The position numbers and the translations under genes are program-made. Positions 26,401 to 34,779 of a DNA stretch of 54,606 bases are shown one piece after another. Source of the stretch: Marinibaculum pumilum (GTDB lineage: Bacteria > Pseudomonadota > Alphaproteobacteria > Ferrovibrionales > Ferrovibrionaceae); contig NZ_JBHRTR010000049.1 of NCBI RefSeq assembly GCF_042646425.1, positions 1 through 54,606 of the forward strand, written 5' to 3'. How positions within the stretch are numbered: position 1 is the first letter of the stretch; each line of letters begins with the position of its first letter. The notes under the pieces were generated by a model. That model was not told where the DNA came from, made no database searches, and saw only the letters and a program-made list of their open reading frames with translations.

Positions 26401-26987
26401 TCGGTTGCCCATGCGGCGGCGCGCGCCAGCCGCCGGGCATCGTCGCCGCGATACAGGTTGTGCGCCAGCAGCCAGGCGGTGTCGCCGCAGGCGGCCTTCA
26501 CCGCCTGCAGGTGGCGGCGCAGCGCCTCCTCCGCCATCTCCGTCCCGCCCCCGTCCGTCCCGTCCCCGTCCGCCCCACCTTCTTCGGGCAGCAAAGCGAG
26601 CACCGCCTGGCCCGCGGCATGGTCCAGGAAGTCGGCGAAGGACAGGTCGCAGGCGCCCTTCTCCGCCCGGCGCTTGCCCAGGGTCAGCAGGCGGCAGAGC
26701 CGGGCATAGGCCGCCCGGTCGGTGGGCAGGCAGAGCAGGTCCGGCGCGTCGCGGAAGACCAGCCGCGCGCCGGGCAGGAAGCGGATGCCGTGGCTCTTCG
26801 CCGCCGCGTGGGCACGCACCACCCCGGCCAGGCTGTTGCGGTCGGTCAGCGCGATGGCGCGATGGCCGAGCGCGGCCGCGGCGACGACCAGTTCCTCCGG
26901 ATGGGAGGCGCCGCGCAGGAAGCTGAAATTGCTGGTGACCTGCAGCTCTGCATAGGCGGGCGCGACGATCTCAGGTGCAGAGGCCAT
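23454..26987 (-). CDS. dnaE2: Error-prone DNA polymerase DnaE2 (ImuC)
   Basis: A 1177-residue C-family DNA polymerase for SOS mutagenesis with ImuA and ImuB. The start YAELQVTSNFSFLRGASHPEELV is the PHP domain and is diagnostic for DnaE2. Palm motifs LCQGRGSAANS and PDIDVDFEHERREEVIQY carry the active-site aspartates, followed by the fingers and a long C-terminal OB domain (RVAVAGLVLVRQRPGTASGVIFATLEDETG). ATG at 26987 overlaps the imuB stop by 17 bases, so translation is coupled. There is an alternative ATG at 27005. The C-terminal 100 residues are Pro-rich and end with VKVDFPDGRNFR. Expected target of LexA through the box upstream of imuB. Confidence 0.95.
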   Translation of the reverse strand: MASAPEIVAPAYAELQVTSNFSFLRGASHPEELVVAAAALGHRAIALTDRNSLAGVVRAHAAAKSHGIRFLPGARLVFRDAPDLLCLPTDRAAYARLCRLLTLGKRRAEKGACDLSFADFLDHAAGQAVLALLPEEGGADGDGTDGGGTEMAEEALRRHLQAVKAACGDTAWLLAHNLYRGDDARRLARAAAWATDSGLDLVAGNDVHYHSPGRRPLQDVLTCIREGCTLATAGRRLFANAERHLKPAAEMAALFRRHPEAVARTCAVAESCRFSLDELAYEYPREAGPAGEPPQAALQRLTWEGARARYPDGVPQKIRRVLAHELTLIGSLNYAPYFLTVHDIVRFARSRGILCQGRGSAANSAVCYCLGITAVDPDAVDLLFERFVSAERNEPPDIDVDFEHERREEVIQYIYDKYGRDRAALAATVICYRGRSAIRDVGKALGLSQDAVGVLARTVWGFGREGVEEDHIRQGGLDPSDPLLATAIRLAQDLTGFPRHLSQHVGGFVITAGPLSEMVPIENAAMEDRTVIEWDKDDLDAVGMLKIDVLALGMLTCIAKAFDLIAAHHGRRLDLASLPPDDPRVYDMLCRADSIGVFQVESRAQMTMLPRLKPRNFYDLVIEVAIVRPGPIQGDMVHPYLRRRHGEERVTYPSKALEAVLGKTLGVPLFQEQAMKIAIVAAGFTPSEADRLRRAMATFRKVGTIHEFQRKLVEGMVARGYERDFAERCFQQIEGFGEYGFPESHAASFALLVYVSAWLKRHYPAVFACAILNAQPMGFYAPAQLVRDARDHGVQVRPVDVNHSGWDCTLEPLGSSRGPGKGGGPLPADGAALRLGFRQVKGAREIDIARLIAARRDGPFRDMADLHRRSGLGAQVLQGLAAADAFRSVGLDRRRAEWQAAALREGPLPLFAHAEAAERAAIGGRGSNRPALDGGAEPEVALPPMALGEHVLHDYAQLRLSLKAHPMQLLRPVLGGAGGSIPDLRPASWLAQAKDESRVAVAGLVLVRQRPGTASGVIFATLEDETGVANVVIWPAMFERFRRDVMGARLLLVRGRLQREGLVIHVIADQLQDLSDRLAWLAELDGPAPPPAEETAPRTVDMPGFEKPGFDMTGFDGAMARADEPRRPPNAKVVAALRSRQKRHPARPPEVLAPARPGPDAGSPAVKVDFPDGRNFR

Positions 26988-28737
26988 GCAGGAACCAGCC
27001 TTCATCCGTCCCCTGCGCCCCACTCCCCTGCGCCCCACTCCCCTGCGCCGTGCCCCCCTGCGCATGACAGAGGCGGAACAGCCAGAAGCGCCGCCCCTCC
27101 GCATCCTCCACCCGGTAATAGTCGCGGGCCGGCGGCAGCGGCGCCTCGGTCACGCTCAGCGCCTGCCACCAGGGCGGGGCGATGCGCTCCGGCCCTTCCG
27201 CGGCCACCACCCGGTGCAGCACCCGCCGCCAGCGGAAGAGGAGTGGCGGCGCATCCCCGGCGGCGACGGCCTCCACCGCCACCGGCTCCGGCCGCGGCAG
27301 CAGGCTGACCGGCCGCGGCGGCGCGGCCGGGTCCCACCTCCCTGCCCCGCTGCCCGCCGGGCTGCGGCTGCCCGCCGCCTCCAGCGCCGGCAGGTATCGT
27401 TCCGCCAGTTCCGGCAGATGCGCCTCCACCGCCAGCAGGCAGCGCACCTGCGCCGCGCCGAGCCGCACCGTCAGCCGGTCCAGGAGCGGCGCCAGTGCGG
27501 CCTCGAAGCCATGCGCCCGCCCCTGCGGGGCGGTATGGTCGCCCCCCCCAGCCGGAACCGACCCGGCCGGGGCCGGCCCGCCCGAAACCGGCCCCTCCGG
27601 TACGGGTTCCGGGGGCGCCAGCACCGCCGCCGGCGCGCCGGCCTGTTCCGCCGGCAGCCATTCGGTGACCGGCGCCGACAGGATCATCACGTCGATGCCG
27701 AAGCCGGGCGCCGCCTCCCCCAGCCGCTCCGCGAACAGCCGCATCAGATGGCCGGGGTCGCGGACCGGGCGGGCGGTGCCGATCTGCAGGTCCTGGCTGT
27801 CGCCGTCGCTGCGATAGAGGGTCAAGGTGAGCCGGCGGGCACCGCGGCCGTCGCGTTCCAGCCGGGCACAGAGCGCCTGCAGCAGGCGCAGGCAGCCGGC
27901 ATCCAGGTCGCCGCGCAGGGCCACCGGTTCCGGGAAGGTCAGCCGCACCCGCCAGTCCGGCACCGGCATGGCGGGGGAGAGCGGCCGCTCCGCCCGCGCC
28001 AGGGCGGCATCCAGCCGCTCCAGCAGGTCGGCGCCGAAGCGCCGCGCCAGGCTGGCCCGCGGCAGGCCGATCAGGTCGCCGATGCGGCGCAGGCCGACCC
28101 GGTTCAGCGCCTCCAGCCGCGCCGGCTCCAGCCGCAGCGCCGCCAGCGGCAGCGGCCGCAGCGGCGCCTCCCGCTCCCCCGGCGGGGCGATCAGGATGCC
28201 CTCCTCCTCCGGCATCTCGGCCGCATCCCCGCCATCCCGCTCCCCAGCGGCGAACCGGGCCAGCGCCCAGGCGGCGGCGGCGCTGTCGGCGATCGCCAGG
28301 CGCACCACCAGGCCGCGCGCGCGCAGCCGCCCGGCCAGGTCGCAGGCCATCGCCGCCTCGCCGCCGAACAGGTGGGCGCAGCCGCTGATGTCCATGCGCA
28401 CCCCGTCCGCCCCGTCCGCCGCCACCCAGGGGCTGTAGCGGCCGCACCAGCGCACCAGCCGCTGCAGCGCCGCATCGTCGGCGGCGCGGTCGGCCTCCCG
28501 GCAGCGCAGCTCCGGCAGCAGGGCGCGGGCATCCGCCGCGCTCATCCCGGGCCGCAGCCCCAGCGCGGCGGCGCGGCGGTCCACGGCGAACAGCCGCACC
28601 CCGCCCTGCACGCTCTCCGTCAGGGCCCAGGCGGCGGATGATGTGCTGTCGCCGCCGCCATCGCCACCACCATCCCCGGTCGGCGACAGGCGGTCGGTGG
28701 GCCAGTAGGGCAGCCAGAGGGCAAGGAAGCGCTTCAT
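26971..28737 (-). CDS. imuB: ImuB, Y-family polymerase-like scaffold of the mutasome
   Basis: A 588-residue Y-family homologue lacking the catalytic acidic pair; it binds the beta clamp, ImuA and DnaE2. It starts MKRFLALWLPYWPTDRLSP with GGAGG upstream (28737). Visible parts are AVDRRAAALGLRPGMSAADARALLP, the DGVRMDISGCAHLFGGE strand and the helix-hairpin-helix GLRRIGDLIGLPRASLARRFG. The C-terminal region PRPVSLLPRPEPVAVEAV is typical of ImuB. The end carries a short Gln/Gly-rich repeat (AQGSGAQGSGAQG). Co-transcribed with dnaE2. The upstream LexA box is 61 bases from the start. Confidence 0.93.
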   Translation of the reverse strand: MKRFLALWLPYWPTDRLSPTGDGGGDGGGDSTSSAAWALTESVQGGVRLFAVDRRAAALGLRPGMSAADARALLPELRCREADRAADDAALQRLVRWCGRYSPWVAADGADGVRMDISGCAHLFGGEAAMACDLAGRLRARGLVVRLAIADSAAAAWALARFAAGERDGGDAAEMPEEEGILIAPPGEREAPLRPLPLAALRLEPARLEALNRVGLRRIGDLIGLPRASLARRFGADLLERLDAALARAERPLSPAMPVPDWRVRLTFPEPVALRGDLDAGCLRLLQALCARLERDGRGARRLTLTLYRSDGDSQDLQIGTARPVRDPGHLMRLFAERLGEAAPGFGIDVMILSAPVTEWLPAEQAGAPAAVLAPPEPVPEGPVSGGPAPAGSVPAGGGDHTAPQGRAHGFEAALAPLLDRLTVRLGAAQVRCLLAVEAHLPELAERYLPALEAAGSRSPAGSGAGRWDPAAPPRPVSLLPRPEPVAVEAVAAGDAPPLLFRWRRVLHRVVAAEGPERIAPPWWQALSVTEAPLPPARDYYRVEDAEGRRFWLFRLCHAQGGTAQGSGAQGSGAQGTDEGWFLHGLCT

Positions 28738-28797
28738 GACGGGACCTCCAGAGCGGCAGGCAGAACGGCAGGCAGAACGGCCGGAATGCGAAAACGG

Positions 28798-28812
28798 GAA
28801 CATAATAGGAAC
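28798..28812 (-). promoter_or_regulatory. LexA box (alphaproteobacterial type) in front of imuB
   Basis: On the minus strand GTTC-CTATTAT-GTTC, the direct-repeat GTTC-N7-GTTC SOS box of Alphaproteobacteria, at 28798-28812. It lies in the spacer shared by imuB and the KaiC-like gene, 61 bases before imuB. Confidence 0.85.
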
Positions 28813-28933
28813 ATTTTGCCCGGCAGCACAAGCGGAACCGGTTCGCCCTGCGAACCGTTCTCTTTCCGCCCTAGCGAACCGGCAACCCGGTGCGGGCAGA
28901 TGCAGCGGCAAGGAGAGGCGCAGCGGAGCGAGA

Positions 28934-30475
28934 ATGATCGAGCGAGAGAACGGCGTCGGCGCGGAAACCGTGACCGGCACGAAGAGTGACGCCGGCAACG
29001 GCGAAGCCCATACGGGGATCGCGGGCCTCGACGGGATCATGTGCGGGGGGCTGTCCCGCGGCAGCATGTTCCTGGTCGAGGGCGAGCCCGGTGCCGGCAA
29101 GACGACGGTGGCGCTGCAGTTCCTGCTGGAAGGCGCGCGGCGCGGCGAGCGCGGCCTCTACATCACCCTGTCGGAGACGGAACGGGAACTCCGCCAGGGC
29201 GCCGCCACGCATGGCTGGACCCTGGGCGAGGGGATCGAGATCTTCGAGCTGATCCCGCCGGAGAGCCTGCTCGACGAGGACCAGCAGCAGAGCCTGCTCT
29301 ATTCCTCCGACCTGGAGCTGGGCGAGACCACGAAGCAGATCTTCGGCGCCGTGGAGCGGGTGAAGCCCCGCCGGGTGGTGCTGGACAGCCTGTCGGAAAT
29401 CCGCCTGCTGGCACAGAGCTCGCTGCGCTACCGGCGCCAGATCCTGGCCATCAAGCACTACTTCACCCGCCATGACAGCACGGTGATGCTGCTCGACGAC
29501 CTGACGGCGGAGGCCGCGGACAAGACCGTGCACAGCGTCACCCAGGGCGTGATCCGGCTGGAGGAGATGGCGCCCGACTACGGCGCCGAACGGCGCCGGG
29601 TGCGGATCCTGAAGTATCGCGGCCGCAAGTATCGCGGCGGCTATCACGACTTCACCATCACCACCGGCGGGATCAACGTCTTTCCCCGACTGGTCGCCGC
29701 AGAGTATCGGGGCGGCCGGCGGCGCGGCCGCATCACCTCCGGCATCGCCGCGCTCGACGCCCTGCTGGGCGGCGGGCTGGAGGGCGGCTCCAGCACCCTG
29801 GTCCTCGGCCCGGCCGGCACCGGCAAGACCCTGATCTCGCTGACCTTCGCGCTGGCCGCAATCGCCCGCGGCGAGAAGGCGGCGATGTTCGTCTTCGACG
29901 AGGAGCTGGGCCTGCTGATCGACCGGATGCAGGGCATGGGCATCGACCTGCAGGCCCTGCAGCGCGACGGGACCCTGTTCCTCGACCAGGTCGATGCCGC
30001 CGAGCTGTCGCCGGGCGAGTTCGCGCACCGGGTCCGCAGCGCCGTCGACGCGCGGGACATCAAGACCGTGGTGATCGACAGCCTGAACGGCTACCAGGCG
30101 GCGATGCCGGCGGAGAATGCCCTGATCCTCCACATGCACGAGTTGCTGCAATACCTGAACCGGCAGGGGGCGGCGACCTTCATGACCGTCGCGCAGCACG
30201 GCCTGGTGGGCGACATGGCCGCCCCGGTCGACATCACCTACATGGCGGATTCCGTCATCCTGCTCCGCTATTTCGAGGCGGCGGGGAAGGTCCGGCGCGC
30301 GATCTCGGTGATCAAGAAGCGCTCCGGCACGCACGAGACGGCGATCCGCGAGTTCCGCATCGACCCTGGCGGCCTGTCGGTGGGGGAACCGCTGCACAGC
30401 TTCCAGGGCGTCCTGCGCGGCGTGCCGACCTATGCCGGGACGGAAACGCCGCTGCTCACGGATCCCGGCGCGTGA
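28934..30475 (+). CDS. KaiC-like double-domain ATPase
   Basis: A 513-residue protein with two RecA/KaiC domains. The first domain has Walker A GEPGAGKT (50-57) and Walker B RVVLDS (147-152); the second has Walker A GPAGTGKT (292-299), a catalytic Glu pair at FDEEL (323-324) and the Walker B KTVVIDSLNGY. The first domain is KaiC-CI-like, while the second lacks an obvious counterpart of the autophosphorylated Ser/Thr pair of cyanobacterial KaiC, so clock function is doubtful. The start at 28934 follows GGAGCGAGA; the frame extends upstream across the LexA box, without support. Its stop overlaps the kinase start (GTGA). It shares its control region with imuB, divergent. Confidence 0.88.
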   Translation: MIERENGVGAETVTGTKSDAGNGEAHTGIAGLDGIMCGGLSRGSMFLVEGEPGAGKTTVALQFLLEGARRGERGLYITLSETERELRQGAATHGWTLGEGIEIFELIPPESLLDEDQQQSLLYSSDLELGETTKQIFGAVERVKPRRVVLDSLSEIRLLAQSSLRYRRQILAIKHYFTRHDSTVMLLDDLTAEAADKTVHSVTQGVIRLEEMAPDYGAERRRVRILKYRGRKYRGGYHDFTITTGGINVFPRLVAAEYRGGRRRGRITSGIAALDALLGGGLEGGSSTLVLGPAGTGKTLISLTFALAAIARGEKAAMFVFDEELGLLIDRMQGMGIDLQALQRDGTLFLDQVDAAELSPGEFAHRVRSAVDARDIKTVVIDSLNGYQAAMPAENALILHMHELLQYLNRQGAATFMTVAQHGLVGDMAAPVDITYMADSVILLRYFEAAGKVRRAISVIKKRSGTHETAIREFRIDPGGLSVGEPLHSFQGVLRGVPTYAGTETPLLTDPGA

Positions 30476-32553
30476 GCGCGGCCGATCCGCTGTCCGAGCG
30501 GGTGCTGATCCTGGCACCGCAGGGCCGGGACGCGCAGATCGCGGCGATGATCCTGCACGAGGCCGGCTTCAGCGCCGATATCCGTTCCACCCTGGCCGAG
30601 CTGTCGCAGGAACTGGAGAAGGGCGCCGGCCTGGCGATCGTGACCGACGAGGCGGTGCGCCATGCCGACCTGCGGCCGCTGGCGGCTTTCCTGGCCGGGC
30701 AGCCGTCCTGGTCGGACCTGCCGGTCGTCCTGCTCACCCATCGCGGCGGCGGCCTGGAGCGCAACCCGGCGGCGGCGCGCCTGGCGGAGGTGCTGGGCAA
30801 TGTCACCTTCCTGGAGCGCCCCTTCCATCCCACCACCCTGGCCAGCGTGGTCCGCACCGCGCTGCGCGGCCGCCGCCGCCAGTACCAGGCGCGCAGCCAG
30901 CTGGAAGCCCTGCAGGAGGGCGAGCAGCGGCTGCAGACCGCCCTCTGGGCCGGCCATCTGGGTTCCTGGATGCTCGACCTGAAGGGCGGCGCCTTCTGGA
31001 CTTCCGAGACCTGCCGCGCCCATTTCGGCCGCGCCCCGGAAGAGGAACTGGATTTCGCCGCCTTCCGCGGCGCCGCCCATCCGCAGGACCGGGCGCGCCT
31101 GCGCGCCGCCTTCGCCGCCAGCCAGCGCAGCGGCAGCGACCTGGCCATCGAATATCGCATTCTCTGGCCCGACGGCAGCACCCACTGGGTCGACCTGCGG
31201 GCCCGTGCGGTGCGCAGCGCGGACCAGAGGGTCGCGCAGTTCGTCGGCGTCTCGTCGGACATCAGCTTCCGGAAGCGCGCGGAGCTTGAGCGCGAGCGCC
31301 TGCTGGAGGCGCTTGCCGCGGAACGGGCCGCATTGTCGGACCTGACCGCCACTCTGGAGGAGCGGGTGCGGCAGCGCAGCGGCGAGCTGATGGCGGAGGT
31401 CGCGGCGAAGGAGAAGGCGCAGGAACAGCTGGTGCAGGCGCAGAAGATGGAGAGCATCGGCCAGCTGACCGGCGGCGTCGCGCACGATTTCAACAACCTG
31501 CTCACCGCCGTGATCAGCAACCTGGAACTGCTGGGCAAGCGGCTGCCGGACGATGCGCGGGCGCAGCGCCTGATCGACGGCGCGATGCAGGGCGCAAGGC
31601 GCGGCGCGGCGCTGACGCAGAGAATGCTGGCCTTCGCCCGGCAACAGGACCTGCGGACCACCTCCGCCGACCTCGCCGAGCTGCTGGAAGGCATGCGCGA
31701 CATGCTGAAGCGCACCCTGGGACCGCAGGTGGCGCTGCAGATCGACGTCGCGGAGGGTCTGCCGCCGGCCCGGGTCGACGCCAACCAGGTCGAGCTGGCG
31801 ATCCTGAACCTGGCGATCAACGCCCGCGACGCGATGCCCGAGCGCGGCCGGATCGCCATCGCCGTCGACCGGCGCGCGCACGAGCCCGGCAAGGGGCTGC
31901 CCGACCGCGACTATCTCTGCGTGACCGTCACCGACGACGGGGCGGGCATGGATGCCGCCACCCTGGCCCGCGCGGTCGAACCGTTCTTCTCCACCAAGCC
32001 GACCGGAAAGGGTACCGGCCTGGGCCTGTCCATGGTGCATGGCCTGGCGGTGCAGCTGGGCGGGCTGCTGGAGCTGTCCAGCGAGGTCGGGCGCGGCACC
32101 ACCGCGACCCTCTGGCTGCCCGTGGCCACCGAACCCGTGGTCCTGCCGGCAGCGCCGGCGCCCGCCCCGGCCTCCCGCCAGGCGGTCGCCCGGATCCTGG
32201 TGGTCGACGACGATCCGCTGATCGCCATGAGCACGGTCGACATGCTGGAGGATCTGGGCCACCAGGTGATCGAGGCGGAGTCCGCCACCCGCGCGCTGGA
32301 GATCCTCGAGGCCGGGGCACAGGTCGACATGATCATGACCGACCATGCGATGCCCGGCATGACCGGCATGGAACTGGCGGAGGTCGTCCACCGCAGCCAT
32401 CCGCTTCTGCCGATCCTGCTCGCCACCGGCTATGCCGATGCCCTGACCGACGCCGAGGCCGACCTGCCGCGCCTGTCGAAGCCCTACCAGCAGTCCGAAC
32501 TGGCGGCGGAGATCGACCGGCTCCTGAACCCGCCGGCACAGGCAGAGCGCTGA
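30472..32553 (+). CDS. Hybrid sensor histidine kinase with degenerate N-terminal receiver, PAS and C-terminal receiver
   Basis: A 693-residue cytoplasmic protein without membrane segments. Residues about 10-130 look like a receiver fold lacking the acidic pair, with RPF in place of KP (113-119), so it is degenerate. A PAS domain (about 155-268) with EYRILWPDGSTHWVDLRARA follows, then a coiled coil (270-325). The HisKA segment has His338 in GGVAHDFNNLL, the N box is N450 in LAINARDAM, the G boxes are DDGAGM and GKGTGLGLSMV, and a true receiver (573-690) has Asp624. GTG start, overlapping the KaiC-like gene stop by four bases. KaiC-like proteins with such kinases are found as partner pairs, so the kinase is probably controlled by KaiC. 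Confidence 0.92.
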   Translation: MSAADPLSERVLILAPQGRDAQIAAMILHEAGFSADIRSTLAELSQELEKGAGLAIVTDEAVRHADLRPLAAFLAGQPSWSDLPVVLLTHRGGGLERNPAAARLAEVLGNVTFLERPFHPTTLASVVRTALRGRRRQYQARSQLEALQEGEQRLQTALWAGHLGSWMLDLKGGAFWTSETCRAHFGRAPEEELDFAAFRGAAHPQDRARLRAAFAASQRSGSDLAIEYRILWPDGSTHWVDLRARAVRSADQRVAQFVGVSSDISFRKRAELERERLLEALAAERAALSDLTATLEERVRQRSGELMAEVAAKEKAQEQLVQAQKMESIGQLTGGVAHDFNNLLTAVISNLELLGKRLPDDARAQRLIDGAMQGARRGAALTQRMLAFARQQDLRTTSADLAELLEGMRDMLKRTLGPQVALQIDVAEGLPPARVDANQVELAILNLAINARDAMPERGRIAIAVDRRAHEPGKGLPDRDYLCVTVTDDGAGMDAATLARAVEPFFSTKPTGKGTGLGLSMVHGLAVQLGGLLELSSEVGRGTTATLWLPVATEPVVLPAAPAPAPASRQAVARILVVDDDPLIAMSTVDMLEDLGHQVIEAESATRALEILEAGAQVDMIMTDHAMPGMTGMELAEVVHRSHPLLPILLATGYADALTDAEADLPRLSKPYQQSELAAEIDRLLNPPAQAER

Positions 32554-32629
32554 CACCGGGTCGAGGTCCCGACAAACCTGATATCCTGGCGCCGGCCGGG
32601 CCGAGGTGACGGACATGGGGGAGCAGGCA

Positions 32630-33031
32630 ATGGCACCGATCGATGTCGATGCGGACGCACTGGAGGCGATGGCGGGCGGCGACCCGGACGAACCGGTGGT
32701 CATGCTCAACCTGCTGCGCTACCGGGAGACCGCGCAACCGGGCCACGGGGTAGACGGCCTGAGCGGCCGCCAGGCCTACGAGGTCTACGGCCGACGGTTC
32801 GCGTGCCTGCATCCGCGTTTCGGCGGCGAGCCGGTCTGGATGGGCCGGCCCAGCCGGTCCCTCATCGGTGGCGAGGCCTGGGACCTGGTCATCCTCGTCC
32901 GCTATCCGACCAGGCGGCAGTTCGTCGAGATGCTCAACGACCCGGACTACCAGGCGATCGCGCCGATCCGCGCCGCGGCCCTGGCGGACAGCCGCCTGAT
33001 CGAGACGAGGCAGCTGCTGCCGCACAGCTGA
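32630..33031 (+). CDS. DUF1330-like protein (133 aa)
   Basis: A ferredoxin-like (dimeric alpha-beta barrel) protein. It has the pattern PVVMLNLLRYRE, the helix QAYEVYGRRFACLHPRFGGEPVWMGRPSR and VILVRYPTRRQFVEMLNDPDYQAIAPIRAAAL, which matches DUF1330 proteins. The ATG at 32630 has GGGGGAGCAGGCA upstream; an earlier ATG at 32615 also lies in frame. No function is known for most of this family. Standing 76 bases after the kinase on the same strand, it may be read from the same promoter. Confidence 0.78.
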   Translation: MAPIDVDADALEAMAGGDPDEPVVMLNLLRYRETAQPGHGVDGLSGRQAYEVYGRRFACLHPRFGGEPVWMGRPSRSLIGGEAWDLVILVRYPTRRQFVEMLNDPDYQAIAPIRAAALADSRLIETRQLLPHS

Positions 33032-33104
33032 GCGGCGTCTGGTATCGGTGTCGGGATCGTCATCCGGGGCCGGGCCCGGGTGCATCGGGCGGGGAGCGCG
33101 GGAC

Positions 33105-33923
33105 ATGAATCGCGATGCGTATGTGGCAGCCAACAGGGCCGCCTGGGACGCCACTGCGCCGCAGCACCTGGAGGCGGCGCGCTGGCAGGAGCTGAGCGAG
33201 GGCTTTTCGCGGCCCGGTTTCACCTGCCTGGACCCCGTGCTTGCCGGTCTGGTGGAACGGAGCGGTGGGGTGGCCGGGCGGGATATCGCGCATCTGTGCT
33301 GCAACAATGCCTGCGAGCTTCTGTCGCTGCGGAACATGGGCGCCGCGCGCTGCACCGGCTTCGACCAGTCGGCGGCCTTCCTCGGCCAGGGCCGGGAGCT
33401 GGCCCGCATTGCCGGACAGGAGGTCGAACTGGTGGCCGGCGATGTCTATGCCCTGCCCAGCGCCTATGACGGGGCCTACGACATCGTCCTGGTGACCTGC
33501 GGCGCGCTGGGCTGGATGCCGGACCTGCCGGCCTTCGCGCGCACCGCCGCCCGGCTGCTGCGGCCCGGCGGCGCCCTGCTGGTGGCGGAGCAGCATCCGG
33601 TGCTGGACATGTTCCTGCCGGACGCCGACAGGCCGTTCGAAATCGCCGATCCGTATTTCGCGGATCGGCCCTATGCCGGCGAAGCGGCGATCGTCTATGA
33701 CGGCGCGGCGCCGGCAAAGGTGCCGGTGAACTACTGGTTCACCCACCCGCTGTCCGCGGTGGTCACCGCCGCCCTCGATGCCGGCCTGCGGCTGGAGAGC
33801 CTGCAGGAATACCCGATCAACATCTCCTCGGCGCAGTTCGCCATTTACGAGAGCCCGAACGGCGCCAACATGCCGCTGAGCTATGCCATGACGGCCCGTA
33901 AGGCGCCCCAAAAGGCGGCTTAG
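33105..33923 (+). CDS. SAM-dependent class I methyltransferase
   Basis: A 272-residue Rossmann-fold methyltransferase. Motif I is unusual: IAHLCCNNACELLSL in place of a Gly-rich LDLGCG. The rest fits: FDQSAAF (motif II), VELVAGDVYALPSAYDGAYDIVLVTCGALGWM (motifs III-IV) and LLRPGGALLVAEQHPVLDMF (motif V-VI). Substrate unknown. The start at ATG 33105 is preceded by GGGGAGCGCGGGAC. The gene follows the DUF1330 gene on the same strand and converges with the cytochrome genes (7-base gap). Confidence 0.85.
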   Translation: MNRDAYVAANRAAWDATAPQHLEAARWQELSEGFSRPGFTCLDPVLAGLVERSGGVAGRDIAHLCCNNACELLSLRNMGAARCTGFDQSAAFLGQGRELARIAGQEVELVAGDVYALPSAYDGAYDIVLVTCGALGWMPDLPAFARTAARLLRPGGALLVAEQHPVLDMFLPDADRPFEIADPYFADRPYAGEAAIVYDGAAPAKVPVNYWFTHPLSAVVTAALDAGLRLESLQEYPINISSAQFAIYESPNGANMPLSYAMTARKAPQKAA

Positions 33924-33930
33924 GCAGCCG

Positions 33931-34299
33931 CTACCGCGCGGCCCGCAGGCTCTCGATATAGGCGCGCAGGTCGCGGATCTCCTGGCGGGTCAGGCTCATG
34001 TCCGGCATCGGCGGATGCGGGTCGGCCAGGAAGGCGTCCAGCCAGTCCAGCCCCTGCCCCTTGCCGGCGATCTGATCGAAGGTCGGGCCGACATCGCCGC
34101 CGCTGGCCTGCGCCCCGCGCACCACATGGCAGGCCGCGCACCAGCGCATCGCGATGCCGCGGCCGATATCGGAATCGCCGGGCTGCAGTTGCTGGGCCGC
34201 GGCCGGCGCCGACGCGGCGCCCAGCAGGACGCCCGCAGCGAAGACGGCAGCGGACAGGACCGCGGCCGGTCCCTGGCAGCGGAGCCGCAGTTCGATCAT
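33931..34299 (-). CDS. Small c-type cytochrome (CAACH)
   Basis: 122 residues with a signal peptide (AVLSAAVFAAGVLLGAASAPAAA) and a single heme site C54-A-A-C57-H58. The likely axial Met lies in PMPDMSL (98 or 101). A class I monoheme cytochrome of the periplasm, probably an electron carrier between a dehydrogenase and an oxidase. Its start overlaps the stop of the upstream cytochrome gene by four bases, so both are translated together. Confidence 0.88.
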   Translation of the reverse strand: MIELRLRCQGPAAVLSAAVFAAGVLLGAASAPAAAQQLQPGDSDIGRGIAMRWCAACHVVRGAQASGGDVGPTFDQIAGKGQGLDWLDAFLADPHPPMPDMSLTRQEIRDLRAYIESLRAAR

Positions 34300-34652
34300 C
34301 CTCCCTCTCCTTCCGTGCGCAGGCTCAGGACATAGGCGACGACATCGCGCAATGCCCCGCGGTCCAGCATGATGTTGGGCATCGTCGGATGCGACGAGGT
34401 CATCCAGGCATAGAGCGCCATCTCCGTCATGCCGGGGGCATCGGCGACCGCCTGGAACGGCGGTGCCTCCACCATCGGGGCGTCCATTTCCCCCGGCGCC
34501 ACGGCATGGCAGGACGCGCAGACATCGCGCGCGATGGCGGCCCCGGCCACGGGGTCGCCCTGCGCGTCCTGCGCGACGGCGGGACCGGACATAACGGCCG
34601 CGGCGGCACAGGCGAGGGCTGCGCGGCGGATCGGGCTTCGCGGAAAGCGCAT
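34296..34652 (-). CDS. Small c-type cytochrome (CASCH)
   Basis: 118 residues, signal peptide RRAALACAAAAVMSGPAVAQ, heme site C45-A-S-C48-H49 and axial Met in TMPNIM (91 or 95). A strong GGGAGG ribosome site precedes ATG at 34652. It resembles the next cytochrome (same MP-x-M end and same length), so the two may be duplicated electron carriers acting in series. The upstream gene on this strand is the VOC protein. Confidence 0.88.
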   Translation of the reverse strand: MRFPRSPIRRAALACAAAAVMSGPAVAQDAQGDPVAGAAIARDVCASCHAVAPGEMDAPMVEAPPFQAVADAPGMTEMALYAWMTSSHPTMPNIMLDRGALRDVVAYVLSLRTEGEGG

Positions 34653-34779
34653 GCTCACCTCCCGGATCGAACCTTTATGACCGGGATCGTAGCAGCGCCG
34701 CCCCAGGTTCAACCAGACCGCGCCAGGCAGAGAGCGGGCGGCGTAGCGCCGCAGCTCGATGACTGGCGGATATGGCGGG

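Noticed and set aside
28829..28862. GTTC/GAAC motifs (GAACCGGTTC and GTTCGCCCTGCGAAC) near the LexA box
   Set aside because: They are inverted repeats, whereas alphaproteobacterial LexA boxes are direct GTTC-N7-GTTC repeats. The site is probably chance or an unrelated palindrome.
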